NCBI GenBank assembly: GCA_900708905.1
Contig: CAADRB010000004.1
Span: forward strand, 491,883 to 555,882
DNA length: 64,000 bases
Direction: 5' to 3'
Source: Hymenolepis diminuta
Taxonomy: Eukaryota; Platyhelminthes; Cestoda; Cyclophyllidea; Hymenolepididae
The notes below the pieces were generated by a model. The model did no database searches, was not told the origin of the DNA, and saw nothing but the letters and a program-made list of their open reading frames with translations. Positions 14,574 to 25,243 of the stretch are shown here, piece after piece (the first letter of the stretch is position 1; every line of letters starts with the position of its first letter). The position numbers and the translations under genes were made by a program.

Positions 14574-14615
14574 TAATTTGAATAAAAGCAAAAATTTTGT
14601 CAAAAATGCATTTGT

Positions 14616-15648
14616 TTAGTGTTCAATATAATCACCATTTCTATTAATTAAATCTTCCTATCTTGCTGCATACTTTCTCATTCCTTCTTCATTGAATTTG
14701 GCCAGTTTGGACTCATAACAAGAATCTAGCTTCCTCATTTTCATCTCTTCCCTTGAAGTTACCCTTTCAATTCCCATTATATGATTCTGTAAACACCTGA
14801 AAAGATGAAAATCGGTTGGTGTAAGAGAAGATCAGGAGCATATTCTCCCGATATGATGGGTGATGCATGACTTCCTATCCACATTCTTCAATCAGATTCT
14901 TAGTCGCTCTTGAAGTGTGGGCTCTGGCATTGTCATGGTGTCAAGGAGTGCAGAATCACTCCTTTTCGATTGATCGGAGAAGACTGCTCTTCCTCCCATT
15001 AACTGCCTTTATACGAGTTAGCTGCTGACTTCAGCAACTTCGCATGTTATTGTTTGATTGTCACCCATCACTTCATAATAAACAATTCCCTTCCAATCCC
15101 ACCATCCTATCCCACCATTCTATCCCACCATACACTCAAAAGAATTTGTTGCGTGTGCAGTCCCGAATTGTCTCAGTTTGGAAGTGGAATTGGCTTTGAA
15201 CCACTGCCTTGACTTAGGCACTTAATCATGTTGCGCTTAAAGGTGCATCGTTGTAAAGGGGAGGGGGAATGGGAGGGGTGGCCCATTTGCCAGATTTTGA
15301 GACTTTTCCAGTCAAATCTCTAAGTCATTTCCCTATATACGGTGATATGTTGACTTACGTGAAGGGTTTTTCTCAGTTCTCTAGTGGTGCAGGTTGGATT
15401 TTCATCAATGCCAACTTCCAATTGCTCAGAATTGAGTAATTTTTCTAACATCCTGCTCTCGGTTCGTCTCTCGTCTTTCAGGTTGGAGTCATCCTTTTTG
15501 AAACGTGTAGAAGGTGAAAACACCTTCTGCAGATCTTTTCATTCACAACATCATTTCCACAAGTGTTTTTGAGTGTTTTTGCCCAAAGAGGGCTTGCCGT
15601 ATCTCCTTGATGAATATACCTGATATGGTCATTATTTGGAGTATACAT
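14616..15648 (-). pseudogene. Broken mariner transposase, copy 1
   Basis: Read on the minus strand from ATG at 15,648 to TAA at 14,616, about 344 codons' worth, the usual mariner length. Family landmarks appear in order but in different frames. They are an N-terminal Asn-Asp-His-Ile-Arg start; VNEKICRRCF (first helix-turn-helix); ENPTCTTRELRKTLHVSQ (second helix-turn-helix); GKW; a WWD-like block; GIVYYEVM; HDNARAH (second catalytic Asp); PTDFHLF (third catalytic Asp); and a C-terminal EDLINRNGDYIEH. There are several stops and frameshifts. I cannot find the first catalytic Asp block (usually xGDEKW), so that part seems deleted. It cannot make active enzyme. The minus open frame 15,320-15,523 is only the helix-turn-helix fragment. 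Confidence 0.88.
15090..15134 (+). repeat. Short tandem repeat inside mariner copy 1
   Basis: Three near-identical units of the form ATCCCACCATCCT (12-13 bases) lie in tandem. On the coding strand they fall just before the GIVYYEVM block and multiply a Trp-Trp-Asp-like segment, which adds to the frame damage. The same array is in copy 2 at the same place (19,873-19,917). Confidence 0.75.
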
Positions 15649-15784
15649 TGGGTATAGAAATTGTTATTAATAATGATAAATATCACACAATGTGAAAGAA
15701 GAAATAATACTTTATTAATTACCATGGATAAGCATACAAGATTAACAAGTTAAATTGAAGTGATCGTGCCCTAGACACAGCTCA

Positions 15785-15815
15785 AAAATTGGACAGAACT
15801 TCTGTTACAACTTGA
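15785..15815 (-). repeat. Right terminal inverted repeat of mariner copy 1
   Basis: It is the reverse complement of the left end apart from a few differences (for example TCAAG in place of TCAGG). It is followed by the TA target duplication at 15,816-15,817. Confidence 0.85.
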
Positions 15816-15817
15816 TA

Positions 15818-18800
15818 TTTTAGATTAGTTCACAAGTATTACACTATTTTAACTAATATATTACTTAAAAACAAAAGAAGATTAATTTAAAAGTATGACA
15901 TATATTTTTGAGCAATCCCCTATGGAGTTTAATTAAATTTAGAGTAAATTTCTAAACAACATGTCAACTAACTAACCTGGTTAAAAACACTAATTATATC
16001 AAACAGAAATTTTAATCAAATTTAAGTTATTTAAATTTAATAGGTGAAAGAGCAAAGAAGAACAGGGATGAGAGTAATAAAGTATTTTTTGTACCGTGGG
16101 AGAGACCAACCGCATTTTCAATTTTGAAATATAGTGAAGAGGTGAAATGAGGTGAGGTGAAGTGGTAATTTATTAGGTTCGGTCAGTCATGGTATATTGG
16201 TACCACCCAAGGACATTATTATCCCACCCCACGGTCATAATTACTACTTTAAAAAGTTTAAAGTAATGTGAAGGAGGTTCGTCTTCAGTATATTTCAAAA
16301 ATCTGATCTAACCCCCTTGAAGTGATGTGCTTTATTAGTACCACCTTTTCATGTCTATGCCAAGAATAAATCTTTTGGAAAAGGAAAAATTCCCATCCAC
16401 TTGAATAAGCATAAAATAATATAGAATAGGAGTGGGGAGGGATGTGTAAATTCGTGTGAATCTGGGCTATTCTGATGTGAGTCAGCTTAGTGAAACGATA
16501 ATTGAAGACCGACAGTTTATTTTTGAACAGACTTCTCTTCCATTCATTTCCCCTTATTCAACGAGATTCAAATGTTGAGAAATTGGCAAAGAAGGTACCA
16601 TAATTATTGCAAAGTAATCATTCATTCTCATGTACTGATGGGAAGTCATTGTAACAAATCACACAGCTGGAAGGAATATGTATTAACCTGAATATCATTT
16701 TCGGGTAAATTAAAGATAATATTAGGAAATGTATTTGACGAATTCAAGAGAGCTCTACGATGTTGAAATCAAGTAAGTCATTATCAGCCTGCTACGTTGA
16801 TTATTATAAGAAAAGAATTTCATTAGCTCATAACAACTATCAGCTCAGTAACTCTTTAAACGTGAGTGGCGCCACTACCAAGCAATAAAATTTTATAAAA
16901 TCGGGATATGCTCTCTTCTTCGATTGGATGAATTTGAAATGAATGAAACGCGAGGTGAAGAAGGCACAGATGGGTGCAAGTCATCTTTCTTGGAAAAAAT
17001 AAAAACTTCTAATGTTTTCATTCACTCGTCTTGGAAGCTAAGCTCCAGCCTAAAATTTTCAGAGTCTGAAGGGAAGGAGTTTTAATGGAGGCCAATAAAT
17101 ACATTAGGGGCTATGTAGGGATCATGATTTCAGGAAGAAAATATTTCAATTTTCCTTTCTTCTTCCACGGCAGATGACATTCGGAAAGCAGTGTACTCTC
17201 TACCTAAATCGTATTTTTGATTACGCCTTTACTTAGTTCAAAAAGTCTATATAAATATTAGGCATGCATACTATCCAAGAAGGTAAAATTGAGCACATCA
17301 TTTAATGCCTAAATTGTTTTTCTGTTTGCCGTTTCTCAACTAAGGAGAGAGGACTCCCTGGAGCCTTCAAAATTCAGAAGTCTATATAGTGACCTGCATT
17401 AATCAGTGCTGTTTAATCGTGATATTTACTGAAATTTTATCTATGTACTTTGATCCCTGCACTTCTAACAAGATACGAGACATTCAAGTCAATTAGTTGC
17501 TACCAAATGTAGCAGACATCGGGTTAAAATTTGAATCCATTCACTATTGGTTAATTTCTTCTCCTCAAAGCCCTTAAATGACTCAGTGTATTGTAGAATT
17601 TATCTAAAACGAGCCGATGTTTATAGTATTTCCTGCATTTGTTCAATCACAATAAAACTATTTACCGACACTATCTATTTATTGAAAAAAACATGAAATA
17701 AAAATATCGTGCATACTGTTTATCAGCTTGGCTAAGGAAGCGAGATGGGCGTAACGAAATGATTAAAATACCGCCAAATCTAAACAAATCTGTAAAAACA
17801 ACTGAATATTAAGTCAGGATAGCACGGTATCGAATGTTTAATTAAAATTTATGTTCTCTCTGCTATTTTTTATTTGAAACTGAGGCAGAGTGTTTATTAA
17901 GTTCATAAGAATGAAATAAGCGTCTTATCTTGGAGATAGGTCAATATTATTCATTTGAACACGTCTAGAATCGAGATTAACATTCTGACAGATTAAAGAT
18001 TAACCGTTTTCGTTTATTTTAAGGTTTGAAACGAGACCAGAGTAATTTAGATACTAGCGGATGATTGAGTGCTCATCTAGGATACCTAACATTGTTTTTG
18101 CAGAGAATGGATAGAATAAGGTGGCATTTAGGCTTTTCAAGTTGAAAGTTGTTACTTAAAATACCATTATTTCGCTTATAAAAAACACCTGGTTTCAACC
18201 CTCAATTATGATGTATTGTATTTCAAACACGTTTATTATTGTTTAAAGGCATTCAAATGTTATATTGTACTATTATAAATATTACCCGCAGTAATATTTA
18301 AAAATTAACAATTTTTAATTGTGGTAAGCAACTGAAATCGGTCAACAGAAAGTCCAAAGAAGGGGATTAAAAAGACGCAGGAAGCAACGTCGAGGTATCA
18401 AAGAGTCTTATTTCATTTGATTTCTGCACTCGATTTACTAAATGGGCAGTTCACGTCCCAAAATTCAAATTTCACCATTCATCCCCTGGATGCATCAGAT
18501 GCTTGTCTACGATGTTCAGTTTTTATTGACCGGTTTTTTCAACCAAGAAGAGTCAGTCTTGCTACCTTAATCCAAATTACCCCCAATGATTAAGAAGGCA
18601 AAATTATCTTAAATAATATTTATCAATTTGTAGTCTCAGTATAGTAGAGATGAGGTAGGCAAGTATTTTAAGTTAGCAGAACTGCGTATGCTGTGCCACT
18701 CAAGGCTAACTCTTAATTCATTACCATTATACTGGTACATATTTTGCTCAATTAAGAGAGTTCTGATAATATAATTCGTTTCTTAATAAGACGGTTAATC

Positions 18801-19324
18801 GTTGCCCAAATCTTAGAAGTGCCATTTCTTGATTTCCGCTGATTGCTATCTTCCTCCAAATGACAGGCCCAAAAATATAATATTCTATTAAATTTGCGAA
18901 CTTTTAGTTGAAGTAATTATGCACAGCGGAGTAAGAAATTGTAAAATTCTTTTAGTTTAAAAATAAACTAAACCAAAATAAATGCACTGAAATCGAAAAA
19001 ATCTTAAACACAGATTTAAGAATTAAGCATAAAAGTTTATAAATTAAACACCTCCGCAAAAAATTATTGGAGTTTTCGACGTTCAATGTTCCTTGAATCC
19101 TCACTAATATGGAACTAGAAAAATATTGATGGCGAAACGGAACATTCGCTTCAACGATCACTCTTCCCTTTGGAGCTCATCGTCAGCTTTATTCCAAAAT
19201 GGGTTTATTTGTTTTCTGCAATTGAACGGAATCTGAATTTCCCAGGAGGTATTATGTTGAGGTATTTTCTATTCCTAAGTTAATTAGCAATGAATCAAAC
19301 ATGGCTCAAATTAATATATATACA
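15818..19324. other. AT-rich spacer between the mariner copies, no gene recognised
   Basis: This is unique sequence with no supported exon or RNA gene. Because it is not a copy of the sequence right of 20,600 or left of 14,540, the two transposons are separate insertions and not one tandem duplication. The minus frame 18,952-19,161 is A/T-driven and has no splice context. Confidence 0.55.
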
Positions 19325-20598
19325 TCAGGTTGCAACAGAAGTTCTGTCCATTTTTGTAATTTGAATAAAAGCAAAAATTTTGTCAAAAATGCATTTGTTT
19401 AGTGTTCAATATAATCACCATTTCTATTAATTAAATCTTCCTATCTTGCTGCATACTTTCTCATTCCTTCTTCATTGAATTTGGCCAGTTTGGACTCATA
19501 ACAAGAATCTAGCTTCCTCATTTTCATCTCTTCCCTTGAAGTTACCCTTTCAATTCCCATTATATGATTCTGTAAACACCTGAAAAGATGAAAATCGGTT
19601 GGTGTAAGAGAAGATCAGGAGCATATTCTCCCGATATGATGGGTGATGCATGACTTCCTATCCACATTCTTCAATCAGATTCTTAGTCGCTCTTGAAGTG
19701 TGGGCTCTGGCATTGTCATGGTGTCAAGGAGTGCAGAATCACTCCTTTTCGATTGATCGGAGAAGACTGCTCTTCCTCCCATTAACTGCCTTTATACGAG
19801 TTAGCTGCTGACTTCAGCAACTTCGCATGTTATTGTTTGATTGTCACCCATCACTTCATAATAAACAATTCCCTTCCAATCCCACCATCCTATCCCACCA
19901 TTCTATCCCACCATACACTCAAAAGAATTTGTTGCGTGTGCAGTCCCGAATTGTCTCAGTTTGGAAGTGGAATTGGCTTTGAACCACTGCCTTGACTTAG
20001 GCACTTAATCATGTTGCGCTTAAAGGTGCATCGTTGTAAAGGGGAGGGGGAATGGGAGGGGTGGCCCATTTGCCAGATTTTGAGACTTTTCCAGTCAAAT
20101 CTCTAAGTCATTTCCCTATATACGGTGATATGTTGACTTACGTGAAGGGTTTTTCTCAGTTCTCTAGTGGTGCAGGTTGGATTTTCATCAATGCCAACTT
20201 CCAATTGCTCAGAATTGAGTAATTTTTCTAACATCCTGCTCTCGGTTCGTCTCTCGTCTTTCAGGTTGGAGTCATCCTTTTTGAAACGTGTAGAAGGTGA
20301 AAACACCTTCTGCAGATCTTTTCATTCACAACATCATTTCCACAAGTGTTTTTGAGTGTTTTTGCCCAAAGAGGGCTTGCCGTATCTCCTTGATGAATAT
20401 ACCTGATATGGTCATTATTTGGAGTATACATTGGGTATAGAAATTGTTATTAATAATGATAAATATCACACAATGTGAAAGAAGAAATAATACTTTATTA
20501 ATTACCATGGATAAGCATACAACATTAACAAGTTAAATTGAAGTGATCGTGCCCTAGACGCAGCTCAAAAATTGGACAGAACTTCTGTTACAACCTGA
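19325..20598 (-). mobile_element. Mariner-family transposon, copy 2 (defective)
   Basis: This has the same 1274-bp length and orientation as the first copy, with no indels between them. Comparing the copies by eye gives five substitutions: 14,550/19,333, 14,573/19,356, 15,740/20,523, 15,777/20,560 and 15,812/20,595. The right end is followed by TA. On the left the base pair before TCAGG is CA, with TA two bases further out, so the left target duplication has probably mutated. Flanks differ from those of copy 1, which argues for independent insertion. Confidence 0.92.
19399..20431 (-). pseudogene. Broken mariner transposase, copy 2
   Basis: It carries the same stops, frameshifts, tandem-repeat expansion and missing first catalytic block as copy 1; the coding part is identical except near the ends of the element, where it is not coding. 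Recognisable blocks are the two helix-turn-helix segments, GIVYYEVM, HDNARAH, PTDFHLF and the C-terminal EDLINRNGDYIEH. Because both copies share the lesions, the lesions predate the split. At least one of the two must have moved using enzyme supplied from elsewhere. Confidence 0.87.
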
Positions 20599-20600
20599 TA

Positions 20601-22436
20601 TATAAATAGTTAATAAATGGGTCACGGGGTTGATATTCCTCAGGTACACTCTGTAATTTATTAATATTTCAACTTGGCCACATGACGGTTTCTCTTCATA
20701 AAGGATCTACCCCTCAGCTCGAAATAAGTGTTGGAAGAAATGGGCACTGATATTAACACTAAAACTATACTAAGTTTTCTCAAAATAATGATATTTTCCC
20801 ATTAAATTTTCACTTTAGTTAAATTCACTTCAATTTTAGCTCAAATTTCGAAGAGAAAAGTTCTCTCATTGAATGCAGACATAAGCCTTTCTCTGGTTCT
20901 TAAGCCCTTGCCGACTTCCGCTAGCGAAAATACGTACAATAACATTAGAAGAGGAAGTAAAATGCTTCATTTGAGACCCATCGACTATTTGGATCGTTGT
21001 GCGTGTGTGTTTATCCAAACGCCTAGAAATTTACCACGGGAAAATACTTCAAAATTATCAAAAATGACAAACGCTGAGGGCAATTTAAACGTAGAGCTCT
21101 GTTCCCACAGTTTTATTAGTTCAAAATAATTCACTATGAATGGGAATTCGGCCCACTTCACTCAATTGAGATCATTTGGAGGTTGAAAAATTAGCCATGA
21201 AAAATATTGTTACTCTCTTAATATAACCAATAATGATAACAACAACAGAAGCTGTCGATCATACGAAAATGTTCCCATAAATTCGATTTGAGTCAAATGA
21301 TTAATAAGGGTAGACTCCAAAATTCAATCTCCTTCACGAATTCCAATTTTGTATAAAATACACCAATTTAATAGATTTCTCAAATGCAGTAATGGATTTT
21401 GTTTAATTCAGATCAAACTAAAATTTAATATAAGAGGTGGTTTTTACCTGTGTCTCTAGTACCCCTAATATAACTTACTTATTTACCCCTTTTGATTAAG
21501 TCAAAGAGACCAGTTAGATTAAGAGACGTTTACCATTCACAAAACATTTTTAGAAGCGAGGAGTATAACGTATTGGAAACTACGTACAAAGGACTCAGAA
21601 AACTCCGGAGAGAACATGTCTGGCCTTGTTCATATACTTTTATTTTGTGTCAGTTACGACTGATTAGATAGTCAAACTAGACACATTTGTGGACAGAGGA
21701 GATCAATCATGCGCAAGTTGCCGTGTCTCAGAGGCTGTCTATATTGTGATCCAACAGTGATGGCCCAAATACTACAAGGATAAGGTGAAATTTAAAGACT
21801 TTGGACTTACCATGGCCAATGATCCCTGCTTTCCTTTGAAATTCAATACATTTTAGAGTATTTCATTTGATTAGGGAATTTCTAAGGGCAAGTAGGTGTC
21901 AGTTACTCACAACGTCGATTTTCAAGAATTCCGGCTTGCATTCGTTTGCATGTTCGTAATCACAAACCAGTTCACCTTTGTTTCACAACAGAATGAAGAT
22001 TGTAATTAAAATTGACCCAAGTTAAAGATTTTATTTTTAATATGATAAGAAACAGTTAATTGCTATATGATCTGCAGCTCATACATATCGGCGAAATTCA
22101 CTTCAAATAAACTGAACGAGCTCGAAATAAAACTTTCCCATTTTTCAAGAAACCGGAATAATAATATGTCCATTTATTTGAAGATTACACAAATGAAGTG
22201 ATTTCTTTTCCATTTCTGGCTTTGAGTGTTTCTGAAGGTCAAATTCAAAGAAGCAGTTTTAGTCGCATCTATTCTCGTGAATTTTGAGCAGTCCTGAATG
22301 TGGAAGGATCACAAGAAAAGTTGCCTCCGGCGGCGAATCATTAGAAGAATCGGTGCATGGCCAGTTTCTCCTCCTTAATCGTAGTGTAAAAACATGGAGT
22401 CATAGTAGTCATTACTACTAACTAAACTAGATGTTG
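20601..22436. other. Stretch without a recognised gene; one weak open frame
   Basis: The only frame worth noting is plus 20,869-21,129 (86 codons, ATG to TAA). Its peptide is fairly balanced (Pro-Leu-Pro-Thr-Ser-Ala-Ser-Glu near the N-terminus, then basic), but it resembles no family I know and has no clear splice sites. The rest is AT-rich with frequent stops on both strands. Confidence 0.45.
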
Positions 22437-22733
22437 TTAGAATATTTTTTTGATGGACGGCAAACTGTAGGATGGATGCTCTATTGGTGATAGCAAATAC
22501 TGGTTGTTAGCGTGCACGTTGGTCAGGTGGGAAGTCATCAGATATACGTTAATCACTGGTATCAAGTGATGTGAAATGCCAGTCACAATAGTCAGTTCTG
22601 GCCAACAAAAGGAGTGACAGAACGCAAATTTCCCATAAGAGCAGCTTTGAGGTACCTTCACAAATAACCTGTTACTAGCACCTCCCCAGATTTGTTTGAA
22701 TATATCTTCTATAGACTTGGCTAACATGTCCAA
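22437..22733 (-). CDS. Unrecognised open frame, 98 codons
   Basis: ATG at 22,733 to TAA at 22,437-22,439. The peptide has a charged N-terminus (DMLAKSIEDIFKQIWGG) and then a Cys-, His- and Trp-containing middle. Codon use is more balanced than in most frames of this window. I recognise no domain. An AAG-GTACC junction around residue 27 could be a donor, so the frame may be a short exon plus read-through. It could equally be a chance frame or an eroded transposon piece. Confidence 0.22.
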   Translation of the reverse strand: MDMLAKSIEDIFKQIWGGASNRLFVKVPQSCSYGKFAFCHSFCWPELTIVTGISHHLIPVINVYLMTSHLTNVHANNQYLLSPIEHPSYSLPSIKKIF

Positions 22734-25217
22734 ACTACTTGAACTCTGTTATGGAATGTGAAACGCTTTTGAAAACAGTGTCATTGTGTCACGGGTGACG
22801 CAAACGTTCTAATTATTACGTAGATATAAGGGATAGTTTTATTGTGGGCCAAGGATTTAGAAAGTCCAGTCATGAATCTGAGAAAGAAAATGTTTCTAAC
22901 TTATTAATTCTAGCCGATTTTGATTTATATTGATTCATATTGAGAAATCTTGCTATATTCAATTTATTAGATCTTTCTGATATTTCCAGTATTTATACAG
23001 TACCAAAATAAACTCCAGGAATAACATTTCTTTTCCCTGCTTCATGTTTACGCTTAATATTTCCCCCTTTCTCTTCTTCATGTCTCGTAGAAGACAAACC
23101 ACGCATGTCGCTGAGGCGCGAATTTTTAACTCGAAGTGACCTAGTTTATTGAAAATGCGAGCTTGGAGTATGGAGAAAACCTTTTAGCAAACTTGTAGCA
23201 CAATTAAAAGAACCACCTACTCCTCATTTTGTATCAGAGTTGTCCATAATTGTCCGCTCCTGCAGATTCACAAACACGCGAACGCGACATTAGACTCAAA
23301 GTAGGGGGAGGGGGAAAGTGGAATTAGTTAGAGGGCAACCAGACGATGGCTGTCACAAATGTGAGGGGAGAAAGAGTGGGGAGGAGAAGTTGTGATTCAT
23401 TGGCTTGAGTAGCTCGGTTCTCACACCCCTACCCTTCTTTACTTTTAACTCGAGCTGCTCTAGGTCCGTCTTGATGATTTAAAAAGACTAACAGGGAGAG
23501 GATGGTGAAGATTAGGGTAAATTGGCAAGTCATACAACATTCAAGTCCAGTTTTGCTCCACCCGGCTAGGGAGTTTTCATAAACTAACTGCTGATTGTAG
23601 TTAGTTTTAAAGTCGAAACCATGTCCCTTTGCATTTGTCGTCACTTAGCATAGATGCAATTTCAATATCTATTAACCATTTCTGTCAGTTTTAATTTCTC
23701 GTCGATTGCAGTAGCATTAAAAAGAGCAGTTTACAATGTTCCAATGACCAATTTACACTGGGTTATTTAAAAGGTAACTGTACTATTTTCCTTTAAAAAC
23801 AGCAAAATTTGTTGCCGAAAATATGTTCAAATTATCATAAGCATATTACAAAGATATTTGAGTGGTGATAAATCGACCAAGGGCAAATTTCATAACCTCT
23901 TCCATGAAAGAGGAAAAGGAAGGCACACCCGGTCGCAGATAAAACGGTACTGGTTAATCCTTGAAAAATAGCGAATTAAAGAGAATACCAGTTAAGAAGT
24001 AAATATTATACAAGGAAGATCAAAGGTTCGTTCCCAGTGAAGACAAGAATTATATTATATACCAGAATATCAGTTAAATATTCGAATTCGGAAACACTGC
24101 CATTGGAAGAATTTATTCGCTAAAGGCTTCCAAAGATATACCATCAAATTTCAGCCTGACTAGCATGTTTTCTGCAGCACAAATTCAGTGGCTGATAATA
24201 GATTAGTTAGTAAGCATTTGACTTCCGCGACTTAGCGGCGGTCAAGATATAGTTTGCAACTTTAGAGATCAAAGGATCAAGATCAAACTGTTCTCACCGT
24301 ATATTTAATGATCAACCGTAATGCCCAATATTAGTCGATATTAAGATCGGGGTATCTGAGCTCGCATTGTCGGACTACATGTTAAGGCCCCTTCAGGACA
24401 AGGCTACTTAGGTATGATTGACATCTCCCTGTCGTCAAATGTATCCAAAAAGTTGTAATCCACACAGATATGATCCGGTGAATGGGCATTTTCTCAGGGA
24501 TATTCTGCGTCTTCTGAGCGTAGTTTCCAATACGTTAATCACCTAATGTGAGTTTATCAGGCAGGAATGATGCGAAATATTTCCTCTGGTCAATACGTGT
24601 TCTGAAAAGCACTAATCTTTAACATGTTTAAAATAATTTGTAAAGAGAATTTTCGATTTGCGACGGGGTTGTGACGGCTTCCGAGTGGTTACCACAACAG
24701 ATAAAATATTTATGAATCCAGTAAATAAAACTCTAATCCATCCCATTTTCCAACTAAGCATGTCGAAACGCACATTTTTCCTTTGTGAAGCCCGCATCTT
24801 TCTGACGGAAGCGGCAGCCTAAAAAACCTTGAGCAGTTTGTCCATTTTGAATCAGATAAAGTGAGGGATTTACTTTTCCCAATAAAAACATATAACCAGC
24901 TTTGCGCATTCGCACCACTACGCTCGGCCGGACATAAAATGATGGATTCCATGCCGCCAACATTTCATTTTAAATATGGGGTTTGAAATATGAAACCAGG
25001 GAATTAAATTTTATGATTTGTAATAATTTATTAAATTGGATACTCCTTTTCAACCTGACAAAAATTTTTGAACAAAGGCGGTTTATATGAGTCATCCGAG
25101 TACGGGTCCGCTTGAGAGAGCATGAGTGCAAATATAATGACGAATGAAGCGGGACAGTTCAAGAGGAAAATGGAAATCAATAAACGTGTCTAGACATGAG
25201 AGTTGAAGTGGGAGGGG
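22734..25217. other. Stretch without a recognised gene
   Basis: GC content is a little higher between 23,200 and 23,650, with purine runs such as GGGGGAGGGGGAAAG near 23,306. The minus frames 23,429-23,644 and 24,612-24,963 overlap one another in several frames and have no family match I can name. I see no RNA gene or element ends. Confidence 0.5.
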
Positions 25218-25243
25218 NNNNNNNNNNNNNNNNNNNNNNNNNN
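25218..25243. other. Assembly gap (26 N)
   Basis: Twenty-six undetermined bases sit between GGGAGGGG on the left and GGGGTGA on the right. The frames that cross it (25,190-25,405 on both strands) are not meaningful. The G-runs on both sides suggest that a G-rich tract stopped the assembler; the true length is unknown. Confidence 0.95.

Larger units (their letters stand above)
14542..15815 (-). mobile_element. Mariner-family transposon, copy 1 (defective)
   Basis: This 1274-bp element is flanked by TA on both sides (14,540-14,541 and 15,816-15,817), the target duplication expected of mariner/Tc1 elements. Its ends are inverted repeats of about 30 bases that begin TCAGGTTGTAACAGAAGTTC on the left and TCAAGTTGTAACAG on the right when read inward. 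The length matches a full-size mariner (about 1.3 kb). The transposase is encoded on the minus strand but is broken (see the pseudogene entry). A second copy of identical length and orientation lies 4783 bases to the right. Confidence 0.93.

Noticed and set aside
15384..15572. Plus-strand 62-codon frame in mariner copy 1 (and its twin at 20,167-20,355)
   Set aside because: It is the antisense shadow of the helix-turn-helix part of the transposase, which reads on the minus strand.
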